Source: Angiostrongylus vasorum
Taxonomy: Eukaryota; Nematoda; Chromadorea; Rhabditida; Metastrongylidae
DNA length: 64,000 nt
Reading direction: 5' to 3'
Assembly (NCBI GenBank): GCA_018806985.1
Contig: JADANN010000468.1
Span: forward strand, 62,001 to 126,000
This document shows, in pieces, positions 1-9,850 of the stretch (the first letter of the stretch is position 1; the number at the start of each line of letters is the position of its first letter). The position numbers and the translations under genes are program-made. The notes beneath the pieces are model-generated. The model was not told the origin of the DNA, did not search any database, and was given only the letters and a program-made list of their open reading frames with translations.

Positions 1-355
1 GAGAACCCCGTCCATTAAGCAGGGCTATTGATTGGACATCGTTCACCGAGATCTCAACATGCTGCTTTTTCGTAATGCTTCACTACCAGTTTTATTGTCT
101 TGATCTCATACTCCGCCTCAAATAGAGACAAAAAGAACGTAGGAGAAAATTGTATGAAGAGAGCTTACCTATCTAGTAAGCACATACGGAGACTTTCGAC
201 ATCGACGACTTCAGGGAAATGCACCGTTGTTAGAACAGAAAGAAGGTCGTCAACCGGCAAAGTCGACGGTAGTTTCCTTTAAAAAAGTATGACACAGGTT
301 GGTAATTCGAAAGTAACATTGGAAAGGAAATTGGTGTCGACAACTTCTCAATCCT
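1..355. other. Unannotated unique sequence
   Basis: No open frame with splice signals, repeat copy or RNA gene was recognised here. The short frames present have no recognisable motif. Confidence 0.5.
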
Positions 356-366
356 CAAGCTTATTA

Positions 367-757
367 CTTGGATATTTAGGTGGCCCGTCTTCACTGGTTG
401 TGTGGGCCACAGCATAATTTCCACTTTTTTCAAAGTTTTGCTGGCTTAGCCTCTGTGGTTCCTTGGAGTCCCGTGGTCAGCCCAGCCAAAGTCTGCCCCA
501 GGTCATCACTGCTACAGGCAGTCGCCGGTCTTTTTGGATCAGAGGGGAGATTTGCCACCACGCGTTGATATCATTAGTTTAATATCAGGACGGCCCTGGA
601 TCCTGGTATCAGTTTACTCTTGCGTGAACTTTTTGATGTAATCGCCGGGCTTCTCAGTTTGGAAGGCCCTGCACGGAGGACCAATCCCTCTTTGCACATC
701 GTAGCCCGACACCGAGGAAAACCTCCCAGCCAGGATGAGGCGGTAAACCCTTGGAGG
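367..757 (-). mobile_element. SINE-A copy 1
   Basis: This is a full-length copy of the family I call SINE-A. Read on the minus strand it starts CCTCCAAGGGTTTACCGCC and ends in the RTE-1-like tail CCAAGTAA. It is flanked by an imperfect 11-bp direct repeat, CAAGCTTATTA at 356-366 and CAAGCGTATTA at 758-768, consistent with a target-site duplication. It has no coding capacity. Confidence 0.85.
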
Positions 758-768
758 CAAGCGTATTA

Positions 769-1544
769 ATGCTAGCATTTACCACTAAAATTCAAGTGGA
801 AAACCTAGAAGAACAAACCGAGGAATCGGATACGGAGTCCATTTCACTCTCTTCCGCCATGTGGATTGTCGACGTTCCTTAGTGTCAACCTCGTTATTAC
901 CGCCACTTTTCTCCTCCCGTGAATTTGACTAAAACAACTGTATAAACAACGCCAAAGTTGCAATCCTAATCAATCACCTGTCTTAAAAATCGTATCTTAC
1001 GAAACATCCTTAAAGTAACATCTTTACTCTAATGGAATGAAAATATTTCGCATTTGTCTGAACAGATGCTCGAAGATGAGGAGCATCTGTTTATCGCGGA
1101 CTACAGAAAGCTTACTTCCAAAACTTTTAAGAGTATGTATTTCTTCCTATCCAGGATGGAAATCACGTGCACAGAACACTTTTTTACTAGAAATATGATA
1201 CACAAAGGATCATATGGTTAGGGTAAGAAAGTGTGTTCATCGCAGTAACTAATGAAAAGACCTTAAGATTTCCGAAAACAATGCGTTCATGAGCACACCT
1301 ACTCATGAGGACTAGTAGCACTGGTACCCGAGAATCGAACTAAGTAAACCCCACCCGAAGCGACACGCTAATACCACTGCCTCTAGGGATGATGGATGCA
1401 TGACAATGAAACGAATAGAAGAAATGGAACACCAAACGACATGTGAAGACGGGTTATCTAAGCATCTAGGTCGGAACTGTTGGAATTTTACCCATCTAGA
1501 TGGTTGAGCACAGTACCTGTACAATATGACAAAACTAACCTATA
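769..1544. other. Unannotated intergenic sequence
   Basis: AT-rich sequence with no supported exon, repeat or RNA gene. The minus-strand frame at 1312-1524 has no motif and no splice signals. Confidence 0.4.
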
Positions 1545-1631
1545 CCAACCAATATGGCAAGTTGGCACCAGACTTGTCTGGGAGGACAGCAGCACTGGTT
1601 CGATGCATCGGAAGTCCACCGCGAATCATTT
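1545..1631 (+). mobile_element. SINE-B fragment
   Basis: An 87-bp internal fragment of SINE-B. The diagnostic string CCAGACTTGTCTGGGAGG is followed by the GCAGCACTGGTTCGATGCAT region. The tRNA-like head and the 3' end are missing. Confidence 0.8.
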
Positions 1632-1844
1632 AACCTAATGCCTACCTAACAGTGCCATCCTACATAGTGAGGTTAGGCAGATATAAAATTAAAGTTTTAG
1701 TAGTAAGCTACTGTGATTACTTAAGACTTCTACGAAGAGAAAGCACACTGCAAGTTCAATATGGTCTGATCAAGATCGAAATTTAAAATTGCTTACCAAA
1801 GCAAGTAATAGACTAAATACTATAGAAATAAAGAAAAAAGAACA

Positions 1845-2116
1845 GGGCACTCGGCATCGATCAATCCTTGAGGGATGCGCCAGCCATGCATCCGACTTAA
1901 TTAAGCATAGTTTGAGGTGACTGAATGCATATATAGTCTATACAATGACTCGCGGTGGCCTACCGATGTATCGAACCACTGCTGCTCAACTCCCAGACAA
2001 CTCTTGTACCAATTTTCTGACCCCCAGAGGGATGGAGAGCTTGATGAGCCTCGGGGCGAGGTCCGATCCCATGTACATTGGAGGATGCCTCCAACCACTG
2101 CACCACACGCGCCCCT
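1845..2116 (-). mobile_element. SINE-B copy
   Basis: Near full-length SINE-B on the minus strand. The tRNA-like A-box region lies at the right end (GGGCGCGTGTGGTGCAGTGG on minus) and the 3' part TTGATCGATGCCGAG at the left. It lies just downstream of the stop codon of the unidentified minus-strand gene at 2187-2578. Confidence 0.85.
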
Positions 2117-2186
2117 CTGTAGCATTTACTACACAAAAATATATATCGCTTACAATTGCATTTCACCTACTACACTATCTAGCATA

Positions 2187-2300
2187 TTACGAGCTACTAC
2201 ATAAATCAGCCTGGATTATTTTGATCTCCAAACCTATTTTTTCCATAGGTAATAAGTCTTCGATGAATTCTCTAGGACACCCACTAAGGAATTTTATGTC
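2187..2300 (-). CDS. Terminal exon of unidentified gene
   Basis: On the minus strand a CACTCAGAG acceptor (AG at 2301-2302) opens a 38-codon frame starting DIKFLSGCPREF and ending QADLCSSS with TAA at 2187-2189. The phase (0) matches the donor of the exon at 2436-2578, giving a 135-bp intron. I do not recognise the protein family. A SINE-B begins about 70 bp past the stop. The acceptor choice rests on an in-frame TGA just upstream, which forces the exon to begin near 2300 (CAG two bases earlier would change the phase). The frame is open and free of repeat sequence, so I treat it as real coding sequence with moderate confidence. Confidence 0.55.
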   Translation of the reverse strand, partial: DIKFLSGCPREFIEDLLPMEKIGLEIKIIQADLCSSS

Positions 2301-2435
2301 CTCTGAGTGTCAAACCAAATCTCTTAAGAAGTAGAAGAAGCCGGATAATCAGAAGCAGTAAGTAGTTAACCAATCTTTTGTCTTTATTGTTGTAAAAACA
2401 CGATGACAATAAGGAGAATAACCATGTCCACCTAC

Positions 2436-2578
2436 CTCATTGCATTGTTCCGGCCTAATTCTCCAATCAATAACGAGTTCCTCTAGGATTTTCACTGTTT
2501 TATCTAGAATCGCATCAGCTGACAGAAACGAGGAAGTATTCGCGTAGTCCGTAGGAGAATTTGCACCCATAACACAAT
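2436..2578 (-). CDS. Internal exon of unidentified gene
   Basis: The minus strand shows a strong nematode acceptor, CTTATTTTTCAG, directly before 2578 and a strong donor, GAG|GTAGGT, after 2436. The 143-nt exon is open in one frame (phase 1 in, phase 0 out), encoding CVMGANSPTDYANTSS followed by an amphipathic helical stretch containing LDKTVKILEELVIDWRIRPE and a final QCNE. It joins in frame to the exon at 2187-2300. No family was recognised; the earlier exons are not visible, and a SINE-A (2877-3255) lies in the presumed upstream intron. The splice signals are the strongest evidence for a real gene here. Confidence 0.65.
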
Positions 2579-2876
2579 CTGAAAAATAAGCAATATACAC
2601 ATAACATTAGAAAGTGTGAGAGAATGAGAGAAAAAAGAAACTATAGGGATTGGAAGGGATCACCTAAGAATACCGATCTACCAACAATCGATTAGAAACA
2701 ACGGACCTACGAACACGAACGCGCAACGCACAACGGAAAGAATAGCATTCGATCGATAACACTAACAACTGGTTTCCAGCAGCATGCGAGAACACGACAA
2801 CTCGTACGAATTCGCGTCAATCAATACACGACGTCGGACAGCCGCGATGCGGTCCGATTTTGCTAGCACTCATTCG
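2579..2876. other. Presumed intron of the minus-strand gene
   Basis: Sequence upstream, on the minus strand, of the 2436-2578 exon. It is locally GC-richer at 2690-2860 but has no clear exon. Confidence 0.35.
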
Positions 2877-3255
2877 TACTTGGCCGGCCCGTCCTTGCTG
2901 ACTGTGCGAGTCTCAGCATAATCTCCATTTTTCGGAGTTTCGCTGGTTTAGCCATTGTGTTTCCCTGGAGTCCTGAGGTCAGCCTGGTCAAAGTCTACCC
3001 CACTCAGGTCCTCGCCACCACGGGTAGTCGACGTCCTTGTGAATCATAGGGAGATTTGCCACCATACGTGTAGTTTGATACCGGGACAGTGGTGGATCTT
3101 GGTATTGGCTTACTGTTAGCTGGGCTTCCCGGTGGAAACGCGGGGTTCCTTCTCAGCTTGGGAGGCTCTGCCGGAGAATGAGTCTCCGCTGTACATCGCA
3201 GCCCGAAACCCAGGAAGACCTCCGAGCCACGATGAGGCGGTAAACCGTTGGTAGG
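2877..3255 (-). mobile_element. SINE-A copy 2
   Basis: Full-length diverged SINE-A. The RTE-like tail is at the left (GGCCAAGTA on minus) and the head CCTACCAACGGTTTACCGCC at the right. No clear duplication was seen. Confidence 0.85.
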
Positions 3256-4200
3256 AGTGTGACGTATATCAGTTTCTATATATGACAAACTAGACATGAA
3301 CGCCACCATCTCTACTGTTGACTGTTACATGATGACGAAGCGAAAGAAAACTTCTTGGATCTGCATGGCTTACCAAGATACAACACCAAAATATCGTCAA
3401 GGGATTCCATCACCGCTTTCTCTTTTTCTGTCCTCCTTTCTCTTTTTTCTTTTTTTTCGGATAGCTCGAGCATTAGTAAATCCTCCATTTCTCCCTACCA
3501 TTAGCCAAAACTGCTCTTTGGTTTCTCCTTATCCAAGGGATAGTAATGACATCGCTGTGTTTTTCGTACGAAGCCGTTGATTTTCACTGTTCTTTGCAAG
3601 AAATTAACCAGGAGCAACTCGTCTAGCTCTGACGTGGAGTAGGTTTACTGTTTTCAAGCTTCCAAAGTGGCAATGCCAGGCTCCTACGCATTATAATAGA
3701 ATGGAAGACCTTCTCGTGGGAACGAACCTCTTTCTGAGTATCACAGTTCAACACCCATAGACACCTTGCTACAGCAGTAGTGAATCAAAAAAATGGCAAC
3801 TAAGGGATCTATAAGTATTTCAGTTTGCAATATGTTGTATTTAATAAAGTTAACGTTGGGGGCGTCAATATCACTGGACAGCCGTACGCGGTAACATCCT
3901 TAGTGCATCTCCAAATGGCTTCTCTTTGTTAGTAACGCTAAGAACAGAGTGAGTGATATGCCCAGCAAATGCATATGACATCAATCCGTTTGCTACAGTC
4001 TTATTAGTGCTGCAGAGCAGATGTATAGTGTTAGGATCACTGTTTAAAAAATGCTACCCTTCATTAGTCTTTCTAGTGTAATAATGCAGTTAGTCATATT
4101 GTGTGGCTAGTATCTCGTAAATGATGAAGACAGGCTCAACTAGGCCAAGTTTGCAAAGATTGCTTACGTATTGGAGCTTTTTTTAAGTAACATGTGCACA
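3256..4200. other. Unannotated intergenic or intronic sequence
   Basis: No supported gene. A pyrimidine-rich stretch lies at 3410-3455 within a plus-strand frame of low-complexity composition (3296-3580), which I do not regard as coding. Confidence 0.4.
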
Positions 4201-4210
4201 TCTTCCATGT

Positions 4211-4593
4211 CCTTCCAACGGCTTACCCCTTCATCGTGTCTGGTTGGTGTACCTGGGTGTTGGACTGCGGTGTACAGCGGGGGGGATTTATCCCCCCTCG
4301 CAGGGTCTCCCAAGATGAGGAGGGAGTCCCACATTTCCATTCGGAAGTTCGTCTAGGAGCAAAGCAATACCAGGGATTCCCGTCTTCCAGGTACTGAACT
4401 AGTCGCATGGTAGCAAATTTCCCTCTCCACATGGACGTCGACTGCATGGGGGCGGTGACGACCTGCGGCAGAATTTGGATAGGCTGACCTCGGGACTCCA
4501 GGGAACTGCAATGGGTAGCAAATACCCGGTTTGGAAATTATGCTGCAGCCCGGGAAACCAGTGAAGGCGGTTATCCAAACGTCCAAGTAAGTA
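4211..4593 (+). mobile_element. SINE-A copy 3
   Basis: Full-length SINE-A ending CCAAGTAAGTA. It is flanked by a near-perfect 10-bp duplication, TCTTCCATGT at 4201-4210 and TCTTCCACGT at 4594-4603. This copy is diverged and has an internal G-run at 4280-4285. Confidence 0.88.
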
Positions 4594-4603
4594 TCTTCCA
4601 CGT

Positions 4604-4992
4604 TGTTTCTTGTCACGTTCCTCGAAGGAAGGCTAGTAATTCATTGTAATCTAGCGCTTCATTTACATCGCCAACATCGTGTACCGTAGAAATGGCTATA
4701 GAACAAGCTTAATGGTTTTGTTTTGAATAGATGATCTAAGTAGTTGCGTGTCATTTATTCGTTCGAGCATACTAGGTAATCCTGACTGTGAAAAAAATGA
4801 AAAGGTTTTCACGAAAAGTGTGAAGAGATACGAACCAATTCTTAGTTCGATCACATTCCTCCGGCATTTTCTTCTTTAATCGTAAATACTTGCAAGACGA
4901 CATGAGCTTTATAGGAGTCGTGTGATTAGAAAATGATGGCTGCTTCTAAGCTCAAATCAGTAGACGCCTTTAGTGAGTTCTGTCTTTGTGTT
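4604..4992. other. Unannotated sequence
   Basis: AT-rich, with no exon or repeat recognised. Confidence 0.4.
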
Positions 4993-5358
4993 TGACCCGT
5001 CTTCACGTCTGCTGATTTGTTCAGATCCCAGCACTTCTCACATTCGACTCGTTTCCTCGCATCCATTGTCCACGAAAATCTTCCAACTTTACGTGTGGCT
5101 TCGGTTGCTGCTTAAGGGTTTTCATTTCATCTTGGATGTTGTAGAATGCTGGTCGAGCACTTTTTCCCTGGAGTCCTAAGATAGCTGGGCTGGAGCGTTC
5201 CCAATTGGATTGCAGAGAGTGATTTTTTTTCCCAGATAACTCCGGGACAAATTTCCAGACCCCAGAGAGTTGAGAGGCTTGGTTGGCTCGGAGCAGAATC
5301 GATGTAGCACCATGTTCGTGATGACGGACATCACCACCACTGTGCTAACCGCCCCCCT
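4993..5358 (-). mobile_element. SINE-D copy 1
   Basis: Full-length SINE-D. On the minus strand the head reads GGGCGGTTAGCACAGTGG, a good polymerase III A-box, with a B-box-like ATCGATTCTG about 45 bp later. The other end is the RTE-1-like tail GACGTGAAGACGGGTC. About 365 bp, non-coding. Confidence 0.8.
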
Positions 5359-5596
5359 TATGGGTTTTATTAACTCCAATAAAGGCTATTAAAACATTAA
5401 AATCTTTGCCCACCTGATGGGGGGATTATTTTTCTATGTCAATGAAATTGTGATTTTCTGGAGCTTATGAAACATATTTCTTTCAATTTTTTTCTTCAAG
5501 GCTCATATTTGAACACGAAAGCAAATGAGCACGAAAACAAGCCTGAATTTGTGCAACATGATAAGATGCCCCCCCTTAAAGGTTTTTTCTTTTTTT

Positions 5597-5865
5597 TCCT
5601 CATCGTGGCTGGGAGGCGTTCCTAGGTGCTAGGCTGCGGTTTACAGCGAGGGTTCAGCCCACCAGTAGGGTCTCCCTAGTTGAGAAGGAGTCCCACGTTT
5701 CCAATGGGAAACCCAAATGAGAGTAAAGCAATACCAGGTTTCACAACCATCCTGTAAACTACTCGCACTTTGGCAAATTTCCCTCTGATCCACAAGGGCG
5801 ATACTAGGCTAATCTAGGGAGTCGAAGGGACTATAATGGCTAAACCAACCGAATTCCAGAGTCAG
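5597..5865 (+). mobile_element. SINE-A copy 4, 3'-truncated
   Basis: SINE-A sequence from CCTCATCGTGGCTGGGAGG through AACCAACCGAATTCCAG. The shared RTE tail is absent; the copy breaks into an RTE-1 5' fragment instead. Confidence 0.8.
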
Positions 5866-5867
5866 TA

Positions 5868-5930
5868 CTCCGCACACTGGGCATTTCTGCCTACGACGTC
5901 GGGCGGTGAGCCAACCGGTGACAGGCGATG
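5868..5930 (+). mobile_element. RTE-1 5' fragment
   Basis: A roughly 60-bp match to the 5' part of the long RTE-1 copy (53385-53445): CGCACACTGGG, then CTACGACGT and ACCGGT in the same order. It abuts the broken end of SINE-A copy 4, so a rearrangement or insertion junction lies here. Confidence 0.55.
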
Positions 5931-6099
5931 AAATCTCGGGTTGCGCAGGAGGTTATTGGAAACGGAGAAACGTCCACGAAACACTATGGGGACTGCTGCT
6001 CTGCACCTATAACTGGAAGAATTTCTTCATCTCTTCAGAAGCAGATCTTTACGCTTTTGTTGAGTTAGCTAGTCGCGCCAAATTCCATGTTTTCGCTCT

Positions 6100-8245
6100 A
6101 CAAAAGGTGGGAAGCAGGAAGACCGACATCACTTGTATCACGTGTAGTCCCGTTCATCGTCGAGCGATTCGAGCGGGCGCCAGCAAATCTTCCATTTTTC
6201 CTGTCGCGTGCAAGGTAGCCCAGTGGGTACTGTTCGCTCTAGGGAATCGTTGAGCATCACATCTTTCTTCTAGGCTTTTCGTGAAGAACTCTGACCATCG
6301 GATCGGTGGTCTTCCCTACAGTGCGTTTAACACCTCGAGGAATCCAGTCACTAACGGCTCTTGTCCGTCGATTGTCGTTCGTGCGGATTACGTGTCTGGC
6401 CCATCTTATCTTCGACTGTTTGGCGCAGAGAACAGCATAGTTGGTTGTTGGTCGTTGACGCAGGTCGGAGCTTCGGATACCATCTTTTACTTGTGTGACC
6501 CAGAATACACTAGCATCGTCCTTTCGACTGAGCATTCAATAACGCTGAGTGATCTTTCATCCTGCTTACGTAGCAACGAGGATTCTGACGCATTCGTTAA
6601 GGCAGGAGGAATCGTGGAGTCGAAAAGGTGGGCATGAGGTGGGATGTCCCTTGTTCTGTTCACTACATCCTCAGTGCTCTTGAAAGCTTCCCGAGCCACT
6701 CGTCCCTTTGCGGCCAACTCTATAGCTAAGTCATTCGTCATGCTAATTTCACGAGCTTGGTAGACACAATGGGAGCATTCGGAGATATTCATTCCATTAA
6801 GCGTGAATGGGGCATACGAATCCAATCCGTTCCTCATGTACATCGTTTTCGCAAGGTTTAGTCGTAGACCAATCTTTCCACAGGCTTTATCAAAGTCGCT
6901 AAGCATTCGTTCCGCTTGGCTAATGTTTGATGTTACAAGGATGACACCATCAGCAAAGCGAAGATGGTGTATTTGCTGACCATCGATTTTCACTCCCATA
7001 ATATTCCATTTCAATGTTCGCATGACGTTTTCGAGGGTGACGGTAAATAATTTTGGCGAGATGGTACTGCCTTGCCTAAACCCTCTTTTGACGTTGATGA
7101 TAACATCCTGGTAGAATGCTGATATGTTGGTTGTGAAATTTTTTGTAAAGCTCAAGAAAAGTCTTTATATACTGAGTAGGGACTCCATGACTATCAAGGG
7201 CTTCGATGATTGCTTCTATCTCCACTGAGTCAAAGGCCTTCTTTAAATCGATGAAAGTGAAACAGAGCGGTCTTTTGTACTCTCGCGATACTTCAATGAA
7301 TCTCGTTATCGTGTGGATGTGGTGGTCCATCGTACTAAATCCCTTTCGAAACCCCTGCTTGCTCACATGGCTGCCCTTTGTCCATTGTTCTTTCAATCCT
7401 GTTAAGGATGACCGGAGTCAAAAGTTTGTAGACTACAGACAGCAAGCATGTTGAATGATAGTTGCCGATATCGTGGAAGTCATATTTCTTGAAAAAATAG
7501 CGCGGTCTTGTTGGTCTTCCACTGAGTAGGGACCTTGTATTCGGGCAGGTAACATGTGAACAGTCGAGCCAGTGTGTTTACGAGGACTGGCGGAAGGTTC
7601 TTTAAGTACTTGGAACTTATCCTCTCTGAACCTCGTTTCGGCAATTCCGATGACGTCTTACCTTGTCCTTCTTGCTTGCATGATGAGGTCTTTTATCGAG
7701 GACCCAGATGCACGTGTGCATGCACGTTAGATACAGATCGTCACCTCTGAGATTTTAGTAGCGTCTCCATACTCGTCCTATCCGACGCTGCCGAATCGGG
7801 GGCTTTTTCGGGGTGAGGGGAATGAGGCCCATTTCTTTTACTGTTTAGCTTTTTGACACCCGCGTGAAGCTTGCTGGGGCTCTGAACGTGGGGGGCTGGG
7901 TATACTCACGGGTAGTATGGAGCTTATTTGTTGGGGGCGACTCCTAATCGCCTCCCGTATACTTCCCTGTCACTTGATTGCAGGCTTTTGGCCGAATTGA
8001 CTCGTAGAATACAATTCGCATAAGCGAGAGCGCACCCACACACGTAAGCATGAATACACCTAGCAAATACAGAAAGTACGTGCCAAATCGGCGCAGCAGA
8101 AACAGAGAGTCCATCCCTGGATCCACCTGCGTCTCAGGGAAGCAAAGGTTGTTTTTGGCCCCGCGTTTAACCCCCTATCAGCCACCTGGGGACGCGCCAC
8201 GTAGCCTTGCATTAACCGGCTCGAGATCCCTCATATGAGGGAGAT
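6100..8245 (-). mobile_element. RTE-2 non-LTR retrotransposon, decayed
   Basis: A minus-strand copy of an RTE-clade element. Reverse transcriptase pieces run from about 7700 (PPVLVNTLARLF) through QAGFRKGFSTMDH and LKKAFDSVE (7076-7396), then GFRQGSTISPKLF and HLRFADGVIL (6487-7155), with the C-terminal thumb and tail region to about 6100. Several frameshifts separate the pieces. The catalytic FADD box reads FADG and the RQGD box reads RQGS, so this copy is inactive. Its leftmost coding part matches the plus-strand copy at 62600-63527. The 5' part (about 7790-8245) also aligns with 61460-61910, fixing the 5' extent. No endonuclease domain was found between this 5' part and the reverse transcriptase, suggesting an internal deletion. 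Confidence 0.85.
7944..8126 (-). other. Conserved short frame in RTE-2 5' region
   Basis: A 60-codon minus-strand frame beginning [11 protein letters not shown] and containing RIVF and KACN. The independent RTE-2 copy at about 61597-61749 (plus) has the counterpart beginning MDTLFLMRRFGKY with RRIVF and SKACN at the same spacing. Preservation in two copies may simply reflect recent common ancestry, so I do not claim translation. Confidence 0.4.
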
Positions 8246-8249
8246 ACGT

Positions 8250-8810
8250 GGAAGCGGCGTAAGCCAACTAAATTATAAAACCGTTTTCATTCGTGGATGG
8301 AAGTTTCGGTTACGAAAAAGTCGGAGTTGGCTTTGTCGTACACCGTGTATTTCTCATGTATTTACTCATACGAAATCCTATCATCGCGCTTGGCCTTTCT
8401 TCGTCCTCAACTTGTGCGTGAGAAGAAAGTAATATTTTCAGCTGCCACTCCCTATTTTGTACAGTTGATGAGAGCGAATTTTAAGCGTTTTACAACCATA
8501 TGGAGGAAGAAGTCTATGGCGAGAAGTTCTTCCATAAATTCGTTGCTGGAGACTTTAACGCGAGATTAGGAATGGCCAACGAAAATGAATGGACGACAGG
8601 GAAACTCTGAAAAGAAGAATGAAATAGAAATGGGAACCTTCGTATAGGATTCCTGTGTGCAGCACGTCTCTTGCATGGTAATTCGTTTTTCTAGAAGAGA
8701 GACGATCGTCGATGGACGCAGGAGTCTCCTAACCGCACGGCTCCTGCGGAGATCAATCACATTCTGACAAGCACAAAATGGTGCCTCCTTGACGGTTCAG
8801 TGATACCTGG
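8250..8810 (+). mobile_element. RTE-1 endonuclease-region fragment
   Basis: A plus-strand fragment of the RTE-1 5' half. It encodes, with frameshifts, FHKFVAGDFNARLG near 8530, the GDFN motif of EEP-type (APE-like) endonucleases, then a decayed counterpart of DHILTN at about 8753-8770 (NHILTS). It aligns with 53480-54340. It abuts the 5' end of RTE-2 in opposite orientation. Confidence 0.75.
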
Positions 8811-9332
8811 ATTCCCTACTGGATAAAATAAAGTAATACGTTCATACCTGTATACTACGTCCTTTAATAAGCCTTTTTATCAAAAATCGAATCAGTGCAA
8901 CTTAGAACAGCTGGTTGTTCCAGCTGTGCGATAGTAAGGTTATGTTTCTTCTCAAAATAGTCTTTAAGAGTGATGATTGAACCATCGCAAAAGTGTGAAA
9001 GTGGGTGCTGATGACATCTCATAGTTAATAGACGGAACTCAGTACACCTTATTACTACAGCTAAAAAATAACTTCAACAATTCGTGCTTGAACACTAACG
9101 GTCATCAAACCAAAAGGCAACACGACTAACCGCGTACAAACGGTCGCCCAATGAAGTATTTTTTTCCATTTTGGCACGAAGTCTTTTATTGCTACGTTTT
9201 TTACGGAGATTTCATCTATCCCGTTATCACCCTGAAACAATCGGGGAAACAAAGAAGGACAACGCCCGTAACAACAACACCAAACACCTCATGATGTGAG
9301 AATATGTGAAGTACGAAGAGGTTATGAGGGTA
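8811..9332. other. Unannotated sequence
   Basis: No gene or repeat recognised. A small inverted motif, AGCTGGTTGTTCCAGCT, lies near 8908. Confidence 0.35.
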
Positions 9333-9613
9333 ATAAAGGTTAAAGCTCTTGTCGTTGATCAATCCCTGAGAGATGCGCCATACACTCGACTTCATTAAGT
9401 ATCGTTGGAGGTGACTGGATGCATATCTGGCCTTTACAATGACTCGCGGTGGACTACCGATGTATCGAGCCCGTGCTGCTAACCTCCCAGACAAGTCTGG
9501 TACCGATTTGCCGACCCCGGGGGGATGGAAGGCTTGGTGGGCCATGGGCGCACGTATCGACTTTCCACGTGTGTGTCGCAGTGGTGACCCCAACCACTGC
9601 GCCACACGCGCCC
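9333..9613 (-). mobile_element. SINE-B copy
   Basis: Full-length SINE-B on minus. The head has GGGCGCGTGTGGCGCAGTGG with a B-box-like element about 45 bp on; the 3' end lies in AACGACAAGAGCTTTAACC. The plus-strand frame at 9439-9627 is an antisense shadow of it. Confidence 0.9.
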
Positions 9614-9784
9614 AGGTGATGACGTAGCTGACATCAAATTTGATGTAGTGTGTGCGAATGTCGCTAATAAGAACAATGGTTGCTCCGTACCCAACTAACA
9701 CTTAGAACACTAAACGTCCACAAACGGGTTCCTTACTCATGAATTCATCAATGATATACGTTCTTTCATTGATGAGCTAATACG

Positions 9785-9850
9785 AAGTTAATAAACAAAC
9801 TTTATTCGGCTGACGTTTCCTCTCCTTTGCCTTCCTCAAAGCCGATAAAA
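9785..9850 (-). repeat. Penelope-type end fragment
   Basis: A short match to the Penelope-like element end, with GCTGACGTTTCC preceding CTTCCTCAAAGCC. The conserved hairpin is degenerate here. Confidence 0.5.

Noticed and set aside
380..568. Open frames of the type MARLHWLCGPQHN (380, 17739, 36674, 43677, 52755)
   Set aside because: Readings of SINE-A or its antisense strand, not host genes.
9439..9627. Open frames of the type MTRGGLPMYRA recurring at many places (1945, 9439, 28093, 32488, 33811, 50049)
   Set aside because: They are antisense readings of SINE-B. Every copy lies in a recogn­isable repeat and they differ in length and stops, so they are not a protein family.
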